Below, piece after piece: positions 35,075 through 44,224 of a DNA stretch of 64,000 bases (position 1 is its first letter; each line of letters starts with the position of its first letter). The stretch is taken from assembly GCF_011682175.1 (NCBI RefSeq), contig NZ_WHJG01000018.1, forward strand, positions 62,001 to 126,000. The letters are read 5' to 3'. The translations under genes were made by a program, and so were the position numbers. The notes beneath the pieces were generated by a model that did no database searches, was not told the DNA's origin, and saw only the letters and a program-made list of their open reading frames with translations. The DNA comes from Massilia frigida (GTDB lineage Bacteria > Pseudomonadota > Gammaproteobacteria > Burkholderiales > Burkholderiaceae_D).

Positions 35075-37032
35075 GCACCCGTACCGATTTGCTGGAACTG
35101 AGCGTGGATGCGCTGACCGCCTTGTCGAACGCGGGGTTTGTAAAACGCGCGCAGAAAGATGTGGTCGAGGGCAAGCTGCCCGAGATCGAGCAGCAGGCCG
35201 ACGGTACCGTGCTGGCGCGCTACGCCGATGGCGTGACGACCACCCTGCCACCCGGCCTGCCGCTGCGCGAGGCACGCTGCAGCTGCCCCGCCACGGGCCT
35301 GTGCCGGCACCGGGTGACCCTGGTGCTGGCGTATCAGTCCACATACGCCGGCGGCGCCGCCGAGGCAGTGGCCGACGCAGCGCCGTGGTGCCCGTCGACC
35401 CTGGCCGGCGCGGTCGATCTGCTGCCGCGCACGACGCTCGAGCAGGCGCGCCGCATGGCGGCCGCGCGCCCGGCGATCCGGCTCACGGCCGGGTCAACGC
35501 CGAATGCGCGCCTGCCGATGTGCGACGTGCGCTTTTTGTCGCGTACCAGCCTGGCGCTGGCGCGCTGCGACTGCAAGCAGGCCGAGAACTGCGCGCACAT
35601 TGCGCTGGCCGTGTGGGCCTTTGCACAGGGCCAGCGCCAGCAGAGCGGCTTTGCCAGCATGACGGTGGAGCTGGATCTGGCTCCCGACGCAGCGCGGGCG
35701 CCGGTGCAGGATGGTGGCAGCGCGGTCGAGGCGATCGTGGGGCTGGCGTCCCAGCTCTGGCTCGACGGCACCAGCCAGAGTCCCCTGATCCTGGACACGC
35801 GCTTCGAAAAGGCGCTCCAGGAAGCCAGCCAGCTCGGATGGCGCTGGGTGGTCGAAGCGCTGACCCAGCTGCGCCAGGCGGTCGCCGGCCAGCATGCGCG
35901 CGCCAGCAATGCCGATCCGGCCACGCTGCTGCACCTGGTGTCGATGCTGATGGCGCGCCTGGGCGCGGCGCGCGCGCGCACGCCCCTGCCGGCCAGCCAG
36001 ATCCTGGGCGTGGGCGTTTCCGGTGAAGTAGCGCTCGACCACCTGCGCCTGGTGCCAATGGGCAGCCAGTGCTGGTCCGACGAGGCGGTCGACGGCGTGC
36101 GCATGATCTGGGCCGATCCCGACACGCTGGCCGTTACGATCATGGAAAAAACCTGGGCGCGCGCCGACAGCGGCACCACTGCCATTGCGCTGCGCGACCG
36201 GCGCCTGGTCGGCATGCCGCTGCACCGGCTGGCGGCCAGCCAGATCGTCACCAACGCGGCCAAACGGCGCGCCAATGGCTTGCTGACGGTCGGCACCGGC
36301 GCCACGCAGACCTCGGCGCTGCCGCTGTCCGGCGGCGCCTGGGACACGCTGGCAAGTCCGCTGCGCCAGCCCAACGTGGCCAGCCTGCGCGCGCACCTGC
36401 GCTCCCTGCCGCCCGATTTCGTGCGGCCGCTGCACGCGATCGAGCATGTGCACGTGGTCCCGGTGGTGGCGGTCGTCGACTGCCTGTGGGATGCCGCCAG
36501 CCAGACCCTGTGCGCACGCGTGCAGCTGGCCGCCGGTGATGACAATCTGTTGCTGCTGCGCCTGCGGCACGACGCCGCCACGCCGGGCGCCATCGATGCG
36601 CTGGCGCGCGCGCTGGACGATAATCCGCTGGCGGTGGCGGGCAGCGTATCGAGCGAGGCCGGGCAACTGAGCATGACGCCGCTGGCGGTGCTGACGGCGC
36701 AGGGCTTGCAGGTGCCGCAACTGGCGGCGCAAGGCACACCCGCCAATCTGGCGCGAGGCCAGAGCGACGACAAGAACGCGCTGCATGAACTGCTGGAAGG
36801 GACGATGAATCTGCTGGCGCAAAGCCTGCGCCAGGGAGTGCGGCATCAGGGCGATGGCGCCGCGGTGCGCGCCACGGAACAGGCGTCAGCGCTGCGCGCG
36901 GCAGGCCTGACGCGTTGCGCCAACGCCCTGGCCGCAGCGCTGGAGAGCGTGAAAAGCAGCGACCCGAGGATTCTGCCGGAGCGGCTGGCAGCGCTGTACG
37001 CGCTGCTGCACACCCTGGCGAACGACAGCTAG
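35071..37032 (+). CDS. Double SWIM zinc-finger protein (YehQ-like)
   Basis: A 653-aa protein beginning at ATG 35071 (ATGA overlap with the VWA gene). Two SWIM-type CxCx(n)CxH motifs are visible: Cys70-Cys72-Cys78-His80 (ARCSCPATGLCRHR) and Cys166-Cys168-Cys174-His176 (ARCDCKQAENCAHI). SWIM modules bind zinc and mediate nucleic-acid or protein contacts. The rest is Ala/Leu-rich without recognised domains. Last gene of the four-gene operon; its stop at 37032 overlaps the stop of the convergent PLP-enzyme gene (37029) by 4 bp. Family match is to E. coli YehQ by position and SWIM content; the function is unknown. Confidence 0.88.
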   Translation: MSTRTDLLELSVDALTALSNAGFVKRAQKDVVEGKLPEIEQQADGTVLARYADGVTTTLPPGLPLREARCSCPATGLCRHRVTLVLAYQSTYAGGAAEAVADAAPWCPSTLAGAVDLLPRTTLEQARRMAAARPAIRLTAGSTPNARLPMCDVRFLSRTSLALARCDCKQAENCAHIALAVWAFAQGQRQQSGFASMTVELDLAPDAARAPVQDGGSAVEAIVGLASQLWLDGTSQSPLILDTRFEKALQEASQLGWRWVVEALTQLRQAVAGQHARASNADPATLLHLVSMLMARLGAARARTPLPASQILGVGVSGEVALDHLRLVPMGSQCWSDEAVDGVRMIWADPDTLAVTIMEKTWARADSGTTAIALRDRRLVGMPLHRLAASQIVTNAAKRRANGLLTVGTGATQTSALPLSGGAWDTLASPLRQPNVASLRAHLRSLPPDFVRPLHAIEHVHVVPVVAVVDCLWDAASQTLCARVQLAAGDDNLLLLRLRHDAATPGAIDALARALDDNPLAVAGSVSSEAGQLSMTPLAVLTAQGLQVPQLAAQGTPANLARGQSDDKNALHELLEGTMNLLAQSLRQGVRHQGDGAAVRATEQASALRAAGLTRCANALAAALESVKSSDPRILPERLAALYALLHTLANDS

Positions 37033-38270
37033 CCGGCCAGCGCCGACTGAAAATCGTCGAGCAGGTCGGCCGTGTCTTCGATGCCGACCGAGACGCGGAT
37101 CAGCGATTCGGCGATGCCCATGCTGGCGCGCCGCTCGGCGCCCATCTCGTAGAAAATGGTGTGCGAGACTGGAATGACCAGGGTGCGCGTATCGCCCAGG
37201 TTACTGGCGGAGATACCGAGCTTGAGGCGGTTGAGGTAATCGAAGCAATCGATGCCGTCTTTCAGTTCGAAACTGAACAGCGAACCGTACGCCTTGAACA
37301 GATCGCGCGCCAGCGCATGCTGCGGATGCGATGCCAGGCCCGGGTAATACACGGCCGCCACGCGCTCATCGGCTTCAAGCATGCGGGTGACCGCCAGCGC
37401 ATTGGCCGAGGCGCGCTCCATGCGCAGCGCCAGCGTTTCCGCCCCCACCGCGATATGGTGAGCCGCTTCCGGCGCCAGCGAGGCGCCGAAGTCGCGCAGG
37501 GCCTTGGCGCGCAACTGCGCCATGCCCCACTGCGCCGGCGCATTGCGCTTGTAGTTGGCCGCAATGTTCGGGAACGCGCTCCAGTCGTACTCGCCGGTGT
37601 CGGTCAGGCTGCCGCCGAGCGCATTGCCGTGGCCTCCAATGGACTTGGTCAGCGCATTCACCACCAGCCCCGCTCCGACCGTTTTAGGCCGGAACAGGTA
37701 GGGCGAGGTCATGGTGTTATCGACCACGAACAGAATGCCGCGTTCCCTGCACAGCTGCCCGATGCGGGCCAGGTCAGCCACCTGCGTGCGCGGGTTGGCG
37801 ATGGTTTCGACGAACACCAGGCGCGTGGCGGGCGTCAGCGCCGCTTCCACGTTGGCCACGTCGGTCGCATCGGCAAACGCCACCTCGACGCCCTGCCCGG
37901 CGGCCGTTTGCCACAGGCTGTTGGTGTTCCCGAACAAGAAAGACGACGACACGACGTGGTCCCCGGCGCGCAGCAGCGCCTGGAACACGGCGCCAATGGC
38001 CCCCATCCCGGTCGCGAAGCACAAGGTCGATACGCCATCTTCCATCTTCGTGATCTTGTCTTCGAGCGCGGAGATGGTCGGATTGCCCTGGCGGCCGTAG
38101 CGAAACCCCGGCTCCTTCCCCTGGAACACCGACGCCAGCTGGCGCGCATCGTTGTAGCCGAAGGTGACCGACGTGTGAATCGGCTTGTGCAGCGACCCAT
38201 GCTCGATCGGCTTTTGCCGGTCGTTGTGCAGGATGGTCGTGGTGAAGCCGTAGCTTTTCTTCTCGCTCAT
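37029..38270 (-). CDS. Cys/Met-metabolism PLP-dependent enzyme
   Basis: A 413-aa fold-type I PLP enzyme from ATG 38270, 3 bp after the purF stop. The PLP-binding lysine is Lys209 (NALTKSIGGHGNALGG). The phosphate-binding region (CFATGMGAIGAV, about 84-95), the tyrosine-arginine pair (FRYGRQGNPT) and VVDNTMTSPYL are typical of the cystathionine gamma-synthase / O-acylhomoserine sulfhydrylase / gamma-lyase family. The position after purF is where many proteobacteria keep metZ (O-succinylhomoserine sulfhydrylase). The wording around FGYNDARQLASVFQGKEPG differs from the canonical MetZ I know, so I leave the exact substrate open. Confidence 0.85.
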   Translation of the reverse strand: MSEKKSYGFTTTILHNDRQKPIEHGSLHKPIHTSVTFGYNDARQLASVFQGKEPGFRYGRQGNPTISALEDKITKMEDGVSTLCFATGMGAIGAVFQALLRAGDHVVSSSFLFGNTNSLWQTAAGQGVEVAFADATDVANVEAALTPATRLVFVETIANPRTQVADLARIGQLCRERGILFVVDNTMTSPYLFRPKTVGAGLVVNALTKSIGGHGNALGGSLTDTGEYDWSAFPNIAANYKRNAPAQWGMAQLRAKALRDFGASLAPEAAHHIAVGAETLALRMERASANALAVTRMLEADERVAAVYYPGLASHPQHALARDLFKAYGSLFSFELKDGIDCFDYLNRLKLGISASNLGDTRTLVIPVSHTIFYEMGAERRASMGIAESLIRVSVGIEDTADLLDDFQSALAG

Positions 38271-38273
38271 CAA

Positions 38274-39794
38274 TTACTCGGCGGTCGCCAGGTTCAGATT
38301 GAGCTGGGTGCGCGCCGCGTCTTCGGCCGGTGCGGCTTTCGGATTGTGGCGCGCGAATTCCAGCCGGTCCAGGTACGCAGGCGTGACGTCGCCGGTCACG
38401 TACACGCCGTCGAAGCAAGATGCCTCGAAGCTGGTCAGCGCCGGGTTCACGTCCGAGATCGCGCGCTTGAGCGCATCGATATCCTGGTACACCAGGGCGT
38501 CGGCCGTGATCTCGCGGCAGACTTCCTCGGTGCTGCGGCCGTAGGCGATCAGTTCATCGCGGGTCGGCATGTCGATGCCGTACACGTTCGGGAACAGCAC
38601 CGGAGGCGCGGCCGACGCGAAGAACACATTGCGGGCGCCCGCTTCACGCGCCATCTGCACGATTTCCTGGCTGGTGGTGCCGCGCACGATCGAGTCGTCG
38701 ACCAGCAGCACGTTCTTGCCCTTGAATTCGGAACCGATCGCGTTGAGCTTCTGGCGCACCGACTTGCGGCGGATCGCCTGGCCCGGCATCAGGAAGGTGC
38801 GGCCGATGTAACGGTTCTTGATGAAGCCTTCGCGGTACTCGACGCCCAGTTTCAAGGCCAGCTGGATCGCGGCAGGACGCGAGGAATCGGGAATCGGCAT
38901 GACCACGTCGATCTCGCCCGACTTGAATTGCTGGCGCACCTTGTCGGCCAGGTACTCACCCATTTTCAGGCGGGTGGCGTAAACCGAGGCGCCGTCGAGG
39001 ATCGAATCCGGGCGGGCCAGGTACACGTACTCGAACGCGCACGGATTCAACGACGGATTGTCGGCGCACTGGCGTTCGTGCAGCTGCATGTCCATGTCGA
39101 TGAACACCGCTTCGCCCGGCGCGATATCGCGCAGGAAGCGGAAGCCCATGCCTTCCAGCGCCACCGATTCGCTGGCCACCAGGTACTCGGTGCCGTTGTC
39201 GGTTTCGTTGGTGCCGATGCACAGCGGACGGATGCCGAACGGATCGCGGAAGGCCAGCAAGCCGTGCCCGGCGATCTGGGCGACGACGGCGTAGGCGCCG
39301 CGCACGCGCCGGTGCACCGCAGCGACCGCCTTGAAGATCGAATCGGGATCGAGCGTGAAGCCGGTGGTCGATTCCTGGATTTCATGCGCCAGCACGTTGA
39401 GCAGCACTTCCGAGTCGGAGTCGGTGTTGATGTGACGGCGGTCATTGCGGAACATCTCGGACTTGAGCTGTTCCTGGTTGGTCAGGTTGCCGTTGTGCGC
39501 GAGCGTGATGCCGAACGGCGCATTCACATAGAACGGCTGCGCTTCTTCCTCGCTGGACGAACCGGCGGTCGGATAGCGGCAGTGGCCGATGCCCGAGTTC
39601 CCCTGCAGCGAACGCATATTGCGCGTGCGGAAAACGTCGCGCACGAGGCCATTGGCCTTGTGCATGGAAAACATATTGGAATGACTGGTTGCGATTCCCG
39701 CCGCATCCTGACCGCGGTGCTGCAACAGCAGCAAAGCGTCATACAGCACTTGATTGACGGGGTTATTCGAGACGACGCCGACGATGCCACACAT
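38274..39794 (-). CDS. purF: Amidophosphoribosyltransferase
   Basis: First committed step of purine synthesis: PRPP plus glutamine to 5-phosphoribosylamine. It has 506 aa from ATG 39794. The N-terminal nucleophile Cys2 (MCGIVGVV) and the class II glutaminase fold are clear ([32 protein letters not shown]). The C-terminal half carries the PRPP-binding motif [14 protein letters not shown] at about 360-373. Lies between cvpA and the PLP-enzyme gene, the conserved cvpA-purF-metZ-like order. Confidence 0.98.
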   Translation of the reverse strand: MCGIVGVVSNNPVNQVLYDALLLLQHRGQDAAGIATSHSNMFSMHKANGLVRDVFRTRNMRSLQGNSGIGHCRYPTAGSSSEEEAQPFYVNAPFGITLAHNGNLTNQEQLKSEMFRNDRRHINTDSDSEVLLNVLAHEIQESTTGFTLDPDSIFKAVAAVHRRVRGAYAVVAQIAGHGLLAFRDPFGIRPLCIGTNETDNGTEYLVASESVALEGMGFRFLRDIAPGEAVFIDMDMQLHERQCADNPSLNPCAFEYVYLARPDSILDGASVYATRLKMGEYLADKVRQQFKSGEIDVVMPIPDSSRPAAIQLALKLGVEYREGFIKNRYIGRTFLMPGQAIRRKSVRQKLNAIGSEFKGKNVLLVDDSIVRGTTSQEIVQMAREAGARNVFFASAAPPVLFPNVYGIDMPTRDELIAYGRSTEEVCREITADALVYQDIDALKRAISDVNPALTSFEASCFDGVYVTGDVTPAYLDRLEFARHNPKAAPAEDAARTQLNLNLATAE

Positions 39795-39835
39795 GGTGCG
39801 CTCCTAGAGACTGGACCTACTGATTTTAAAAAATG

Positions 39836-40321
39836 TCAAAACTGAACATGCCGCGCCAAATCAGCGGGCAACAATGTCTTTACCATCCGCGCGCCCTCTT
39901 CCGCCATGGGGCTCGATACCGCCTTGGTCCAAAAGGCCTGCTTGGGCAGCTCGGTCATGCCGCACAAGATGACAGCGGCCAGCACGATCACCACCCCGCG
40001 CGCGAGCCCGAACGCAGCGCCCAGCAGGCGGTTCGCCGGGCTCAATCCCGTGGCCTTGACCATCAGGTCGACCGCCATCATGACCAGTCCCATCAGGATG
40101 CGGGTGCCGAGGAACAGCGCCACGAAGGCGACCATCAGGCGCACCGTTTCGCCGGGGATCACCGACAACATGGGCGCGAGCCTGGCGCCGTAGGCGTTGG
40201 CGACGACGAAGGCCACCACCCAGCTGATCAGCGACAGGATTTCCTTGACCAGACCGCGCAGCGTGCCGATGATGAGCGACGAAATGAGGATCACCAGCAC
40301 CACATAATCGAACTCGGTCAC
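39836..40321 (-). CDS. cvpA: CvpA family membrane protein
   Basis: Inner-membrane protein of the CvpA family (colicin V production, envelope stress). It has 161 aa with four predicted membrane helices, and the family start FDYVVLVILISSLIIGTLRG is evident. It begins with GTG at 40321; no better ATG gives the family N-terminus. 41 bp upstream of purF, the usual pairing. The C-terminal tail after about residue 130 is soluble. Confidence 0.94.
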   Translation of the reverse strand: MTEFDYVVLVILISSLIIGTLRGLVKEILSLISWVVAFVVANAYGARLAPMLSVIPGETVRLMVAFVALFLGTRILMGLVMMAVDLMVKATGLSPANRLLGAAFGLARGVVIVLAAVILCGMTELPKQAFWTKAVSSPMAEEGARMVKTLLPADLARHVQF

Positions 40322-40346
40322 CGCGCATCCGCCCCAACGTGTGTCA

Positions 40347-41444
40347 TCAGCCCGGGACCATGATGCCCGACAGTCCCATCTTGCTTAACTTGGCGCGCAC
40401 TTTTTCGGCTTCATCCTTGCTGAACGGGCCCACCTGCACGCGAATCCGGTCGCCCGACTGGGTCGGTATCTTGTGCGTGAACGAGCGGATGCCGGCGCCA
40501 CTCAATTTGGCCTGCAATTCGTTGACTTTTTCCTGGGTGGCCAGCGCGGCGACCTGCACCACGAAGCGCTGGTTCTCGTCGACAGCCTTCTCGGGCGCCT
40601 TGCCTTCGAGGATGGACATGGCGCGCTGGGCGTCCTGCGCTGGCGGCTTGACGGCCGGCTTTTCCTTTTCCTCGGCCTTGGGCGGGGCCTTGACGACGGC
40701 GGGTTTTTCAACCGGCTTCTCGACTGGCTTCTCCACCACTTTGTCGATGTGCTTGTCGGGCGCCTTCTCCACGTGCTTCGCTTCCGCGACTTTAGGTTCG
40801 GGTTTCGGCTCAGGCTTCGGTTTCTCGGGCTTGGCGACCACTTTGGGCTCGGGCTTGACGACGGGTTTCGGTTCCGGCTTGACGACCGGTTTTGGTTCCG
40901 GCTTGACTACCGGTTTTACCTCGGGCTTCACCGCCGGCTTGACTTCTGGCCTGGCCACGGTCTTGACCTCGGTCTTGACCTCGGTCTTGGCCTCTTCCTT
41001 CGGCACCGGCCTTTCTTTCGGCAGCGTCACCATCGGCACTGGCGGCACGTCGATGATTTCCTCGCGCTTGTCGAGCGCATCGGCGGCAGCCACGGCGCGC
41101 GGCTGCGCCTGCGGCGCGACCTTGTCCTTGGAGGGAATACGGATATCGATGTCGCCGGCCAGCGGCTGGGGTTCGGAATCGAGCACCATCGGCAAGCCGA
41201 CCGCCACGCCGAGGGCCAGCGCGACGGCGCCTACCAGGCGGCGGCGCGCACGTTTCTTCTCGGGCAGCACGGGATCGGCAGCCGCGCGCGCATCCTTGCC
41301 GCGGCGGGCGCCAGGCTCGCCTGCGGAAGATGCGCGTTTGGAACGGGCACGGGCGGCGACGCTGTCGTCGTCCGACTTGGAATAATAGCCACTATCTTCC
41401 GTGGATTCTTGCTTGTTTTTATTGAGGAACGAGAACAAGCCCAT
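40347..41444 (-). CDS. SPOR-domain cell-division protein (DedD-like)
   Basis: A 365-aa single-pass inner-membrane protein: cytoplasmic N-terminus (1-69, basic just before the membrane), one membrane helix at about 70-88, a long Lys/Pro/Glu/Val periplasmic stalk (about 130-280) built of imperfect VKPEPKPV-type repeats, and a C-terminal SPOR domain (about 285-362, RFVVQVAALATQEKVNELQ, RVQVGPFSKDEAEKV). SPOR domains bind denuded peptidoglycan at the septum. Between folC and cvpA, as in other Burkholderiales. The repetitive stalk is reflected at DNA level near 40,850-40,960. Confidence 0.92.
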   Translation of the reverse strand: MGLFSFLNKNKQESTEDSGYYSKSDDDSVAARARSKRASSAGEPGARRGKDARAAADPVLPEKKRARRRLVGAVALALGVAVGLPMVLDSEPQPLAGDIDIRIPSKDKVAPQAQPRAVAAADALDKREEIIDVPPVPMVTLPKERPVPKEEAKTEVKTEVKTVARPEVKPAVKPEVKPVVKPEPKPVVKPEPKPVVKPEPKVVAKPEKPKPEPKPEPKVAEAKHVEKAPDKHIDKVVEKPVEKPVEKPAVVKAPPKAEEKEKPAVKPPAQDAQRAMSILEGKAPEKAVDENQRFVVQVAALATQEKVNELQAKLSGAGIRSFTHKIPTQSGDRIRVQVGPFSKDEAEKVRAKLSKMGLSGIMVPG

Positions 41445-41454
41445 GCGTTTTTCT

Positions 41455-42753
41455 TCAGTGATGTGAGATTTTTCGGGCAGCCATCACACCGGCGACGGTG
41501 TAGAAGGAGCCAAAGACCACAATTCTATCATTCTCCCCGGCTCGACTCATTGCATTTGCAAAAGCCTGGGCTGGATCGGCGAAGGTGGTGACGCTGCGTT
41601 CGCCCGGTTTGGCGTCGCCCGCCGGCAGCGCCGCCAGGGTAGCGGCCAGCGTTTCCGGGTCGGCGCTGCGCGGCGATGGCAGGTTGGCCACGCACCAGTG
41701 GTCGACATGGGGCGCCATCGGAGCGGCCACGCCATCGATATCCTTGTCCTGCATGATGCCGAAAACGGCATACGTGTAGGGATGGAAGCCCATGTTGCCG
41801 AGGTTCTGGGCCAGGGCCGATGCCGCGTGCGGATTATGGGCGACGTCGAGGATGACGGTCGGGCGTCCCGGCAGTACCTGGAAGCGCCCCGGCAGCTCGA
41901 CCACCACCAGCCCGGTGCGCACTTCCTGCGCGCCCACCGGCAGCTCGAAGCGCAGCACTTCCAGCGCGGCCAGCGCGGCCGAGGCGTTGAGCAGCTGGTT
42001 GGCGCCGCGCAGGCTCGGGTAAGCCAGCGAATTGCGGCGCTGTTCGCGCCCGCCATAGTTCCACTGCTGCTTGTCGCCGGAATAATTGAAGTCGCGGCCC
42101 AGCAGCCAGAGGTCGGCGCCAATGGCTTCGGCGTGTGCGATCAGGGACGGCGGCGGCACCGGGTCGCTGCAGATGGCCGCTTTACCCGGGCGGAAAATGC
42201 CGGCTTTCTCGAACCCGATCTCCGCGCGCGTGGTGCCGAGGAAGTCGGTGTGGTCGATATCGATCGAGGTGACGATGGACACGTCGGCGTCGATCACATT
42301 GACCGCATCCAGACGCCCGCCCAGGCCCACTTCCAGGATCGCCACGTCGAGCGTTGATCCGGCCAGCAGGTGCATGATGGCCAGGGTGGTGAATTCGAAG
42401 TACGTCAGGTCGGTGTCGCCGCGCTGCGCTTCGACCGCGTTGAAGCTGGCGATGAGGGCGTCATCGGACGCCATGTCGCCATTGATGCGGGCGCGCTCGT
42501 TGAAGTCGAGGAAGTGCGGCTTGATGTACAGGCCCACCTTGTAGCCGGCGCGCAGCAGGATGGCTTCGAGCATCGAGCAGGTCGAGCCCTTGCCGTTGGT
42601 GCCAGCCACCATGATGACCGGGCAGCTGAACGCCAGATCAAGGCGTTCCTTGACCTGGCGCACGCGCTCGAGGCCCATGTTGATGTGGACTTCGGCGTGG
42701 CGCGATTCGAGCAGGGCCAGCCAGGCGGGCAAGGTGGTGGGGAGTGTGGACAT
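41455..42753 (-). CDS. folC: Dihydrofolate synthase / folylpolyglutamate synthase
   Basis: Adds glutamate to dihydropteroate and folates in the cytoplasm. It has 432 aa from ATG 42753 (MSTLPTTLPAWLALLESRH); the open frame reaches 42798 but that stretch is not family-like. P-loop AGTNGKGS at 50-57, then the Mur-ligase-like motifs LTYFEFTTLAIMHLL, EVGLGGRLDAVN, SIDIDHTDFLG and LDVAHNPHAA. Located between accD and the SPOR gene. Confidence 0.97.
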   Translation of the reverse strand: MSTLPTTLPAWLALLESRHAEVHINMGLERVRQVKERLDLAFSCPVIMVAGTNGKGSTCSMLEAILLRAGYKVGLYIKPHFLDFNERARINGDMASDDALIASFNAVEAQRGDTDLTYFEFTTLAIMHLLAGSTLDVAILEVGLGGRLDAVNVIDADVSIVTSIDIDHTDFLGTTRAEIGFEKAGIFRPGKAAICSDPVPPPSLIAHAEAIGADLWLLGRDFNYSGDKQQWNYGGREQRRNSLAYPSLRGANQLLNASAALAALEVLRFELPVGAQEVRTGLVVVELPGRFQVLPGRPTVILDVAHNPHAASALAQNLGNMGFHPYTYAVFGIMQDKDIDGVAAPMAPHVDHWCVANLPSPRSADPETLAATLAALPAGDAKPGERSVTTFADPAQAFANAMSRAGENDRIVVFGSFYTVAGVMAARKISHH

Positions 42754-42791
42754 GAAAAGAGCCTGTAAAAACAACGGCGGCTCATGGGAGC

Positions 42792-42807
42792 CGGGCATGC
42801 ATGCCCG
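42792..42807. repeat. 16-bp perfect palindrome in the accD-folC gap
   Basis: CGGGCATGCATGCCCG in the 106-bp gap between accD and folC. It is a possible protein-binding or RNA-processing site. No T run follows, so it is not a classical terminator. Confidence 0.5.
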
Positions 42808-42859
42808 TCCGCCATGAACCGCGATAAAACAACTGGCGTCAACCAGTCAGAATAGTCGA

Positions 42860-43732
42860 TCAGGCCAGGACTTCAACCGCCTGGTCTTGCAGCAGCGCGA
42901 GCAGGCGCGCGATTTCTTCGCGCATCTTGCGGCGGTCGACGATCATGTCGACCGCACCCTTGGTGACCAGGAATTCGGCGCGCTGGAAGCCTTCAGGCAG
43001 CTTTTCGCGCACGGTGTTCTCGATCACGCGCGGGCCGGCAAAGCCGATCAGCGCTTTCGGCTCGGCGATGACGACGTCGCCCATGAAAGCGAACGAGGCC
43101 GATACGCCGCCCATGGTCGGGTCGGTCAGCACGCTGATGAACGGCAGCTTTTTCTCGGACAGCTTGGTCAGCATGGCCGTGGTTTTCGCCATTTGCATCA
43201 GCGACAGCAAGCCTTCCTGCATGCGCGCGCCGCCCGTGGCGGTGATGCAGATGAATGGCACTTTTTGCTCCAGCGCGATCTGGGCGCCGCGCACGAAGCG
43301 CTCGCCGACCACGGAACCCATGGAGCCACCCATGAATTCGAATTCGAAGCAAGCCACGACCACCGGCAGGCTCATGATGGCGCCGCCCATGACGATCAGC
43401 GCATCGGTCTCGCCGGTCGCTTCCATCGCCGCTTTCAGGCGGTCGGGGTATTTTTTGCTGTCTTTGAACTTGAGCGTATCGACCGGCAGGGTTTCCTGGC
43501 CGATTTCATAGCGGCCGCCTTCGTCGAGCAAGCCATCGAGGCGCTCGCGCGCGCGGATGCGCATGTGGTGGCTGCATTTCGGGCAGACGTGCAGATTCGA
43601 TTCGAGGTCGGTACGGTACAGGACGGCTTCGCAGGAGGGGCACTTGACCCACAGGCCTTCGGGCATGGTCTTGCGCGCGGCAGCGTCGGAACGCTGGATT
43701 CGTGGGGGCAGTAGTTTCTCTAACCAACTCAT
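42860..43732 (-). CDS. accD: Acetyl-CoA carboxylase carboxyltransferase subunit beta
   Basis: Beta subunit of the carboxyltransferase that makes malonyl-CoA for fatty acid synthesis. It has 290 aa from ATG 43732, with AAGGAG upstream. A four-cysteine zinc ribbon is formed by Cys31, Cys34, Cys50 and Cys53. The crotonase-like core follows ([50 protein letters not shown]). In relatives accD directly follows trpA; here about 4.3 kb of other genes separate them. Confidence 0.98.
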   Translation of the reverse strand: MSWLEKLLPPRIQRSDAAARKTMPEGLWVKCPSCEAVLYRTDLESNLHVCPKCSHHMRIRARERLDGLLDEGGRYEIGQETLPVDTLKFKDSKKYPDRLKAAMEATGETDALIVMGGAIMSLPVVVACFEFEFMGGSMGSVVGERFVRGAQIALEQKVPFICITATGGARMQEGLLSLMQMAKTTAMLTKLSEKKLPFISVLTDPTMGGVSASFAFMGDVVIAEPKALIGFAGPRVIENTVREKLPEGFQRAEFLVTKGAVDMIVDRRKMREEIARLLALLQDQAVEVLA

Positions 43733-43918
43733 ACATTCTCCTTCTGCGGCATCTTAGTGGTCGGTAGTTTAGCCGTTAAGACACTGCTTGTCGAACACAA
43801 CGGAATGAAAATTACTCTTTAAACATTCTTTTCGGTCGTGGCATGGCGGTTGGATCGTCAACTCAGCAGCACGGTTCCCCGTGCGGCGCGACGGCGTGCG
43901 ATGCGTTATGCTCCAGGC

Positions 43919-44140
43919 ATGAATCCCTTGCATCCTAAAAAATTACTGCTTTCAAAATGGACAGCGCTGGCTCCCGCGAACCAGGAGAAGCATTTCATTG
44001 TCATCAAGGTGATCGAGCCCGAGCAGCCCGGCGAGGCGGTGGAATGGGTCGAACTCGATGCCGTGCACAGCCGGCAGACGCGGCGCATCGCATGCAAAAC
44101 CCTGCGCGACGAAACGCAGTGGCGCCAGGGTTGGCTGTAG
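43919..44140 (+). CDS. Small conserved TIGR02450-type protein
   Basis: A 73-aa protein from ATG 43919 (MNPLHPKKLLLSKWTA). The pattern HPKKLLLSKWTA ... EKHFIV.KVI ... VEWVELDAV ... RRIACKTLRDETQWRQGWL matches the small 'Trp-rich' TIGR02450 family of unknown function. The frame is open back to 43838 but that part is not conserved-looking. Divergent from accD and convergent with the GH74 gene, with a strong hairpin between. Confidence 0.8.
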   Translation: MNPLHPKKLLLSKWTALAPANQEKHFIVIKVIEPEQPGEAVEWVELDAVHSRQTRRIACKTLRDETQWRQGWL

Positions 44141-44146
44141 GGAAAT

Positions 44147-44173
44147 CGCAGCCGGATCAATGATCCGGCTGCG
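44147..44173. terminator. Hairpin between convergent TIGR02450 and GH74 genes
   Basis: Perfect 13-bp inverted repeat CGCAGCCGGATCA / TGATCCGGCTGCG with a 1-nt centre, directly after the small gene. There is no clear T run on either side, so it may be a transcript-end stabiliser or a bidirectional terminator. Confidence 0.6.
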
Positions 44174-44224
44174 TTCGACGCTAGTGAATACTCACTTGGC
44201 GCCCGCTGATTACGGAGTGAACAC

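Noticed and set aside
36915-39845. Plus-strand open frame of about 976 codons opposite purF and the PLP-enzyme gene
   Set aside because: Antisense to two well-known enzymes; no domain recognised.
40850-40960. Regular repeat possibly mistaken for a CRISPR or satellite
   Set aside because: In-frame Lys/Pro/Val stalk repeats of the SPOR protein; no spacer-repeat structure.
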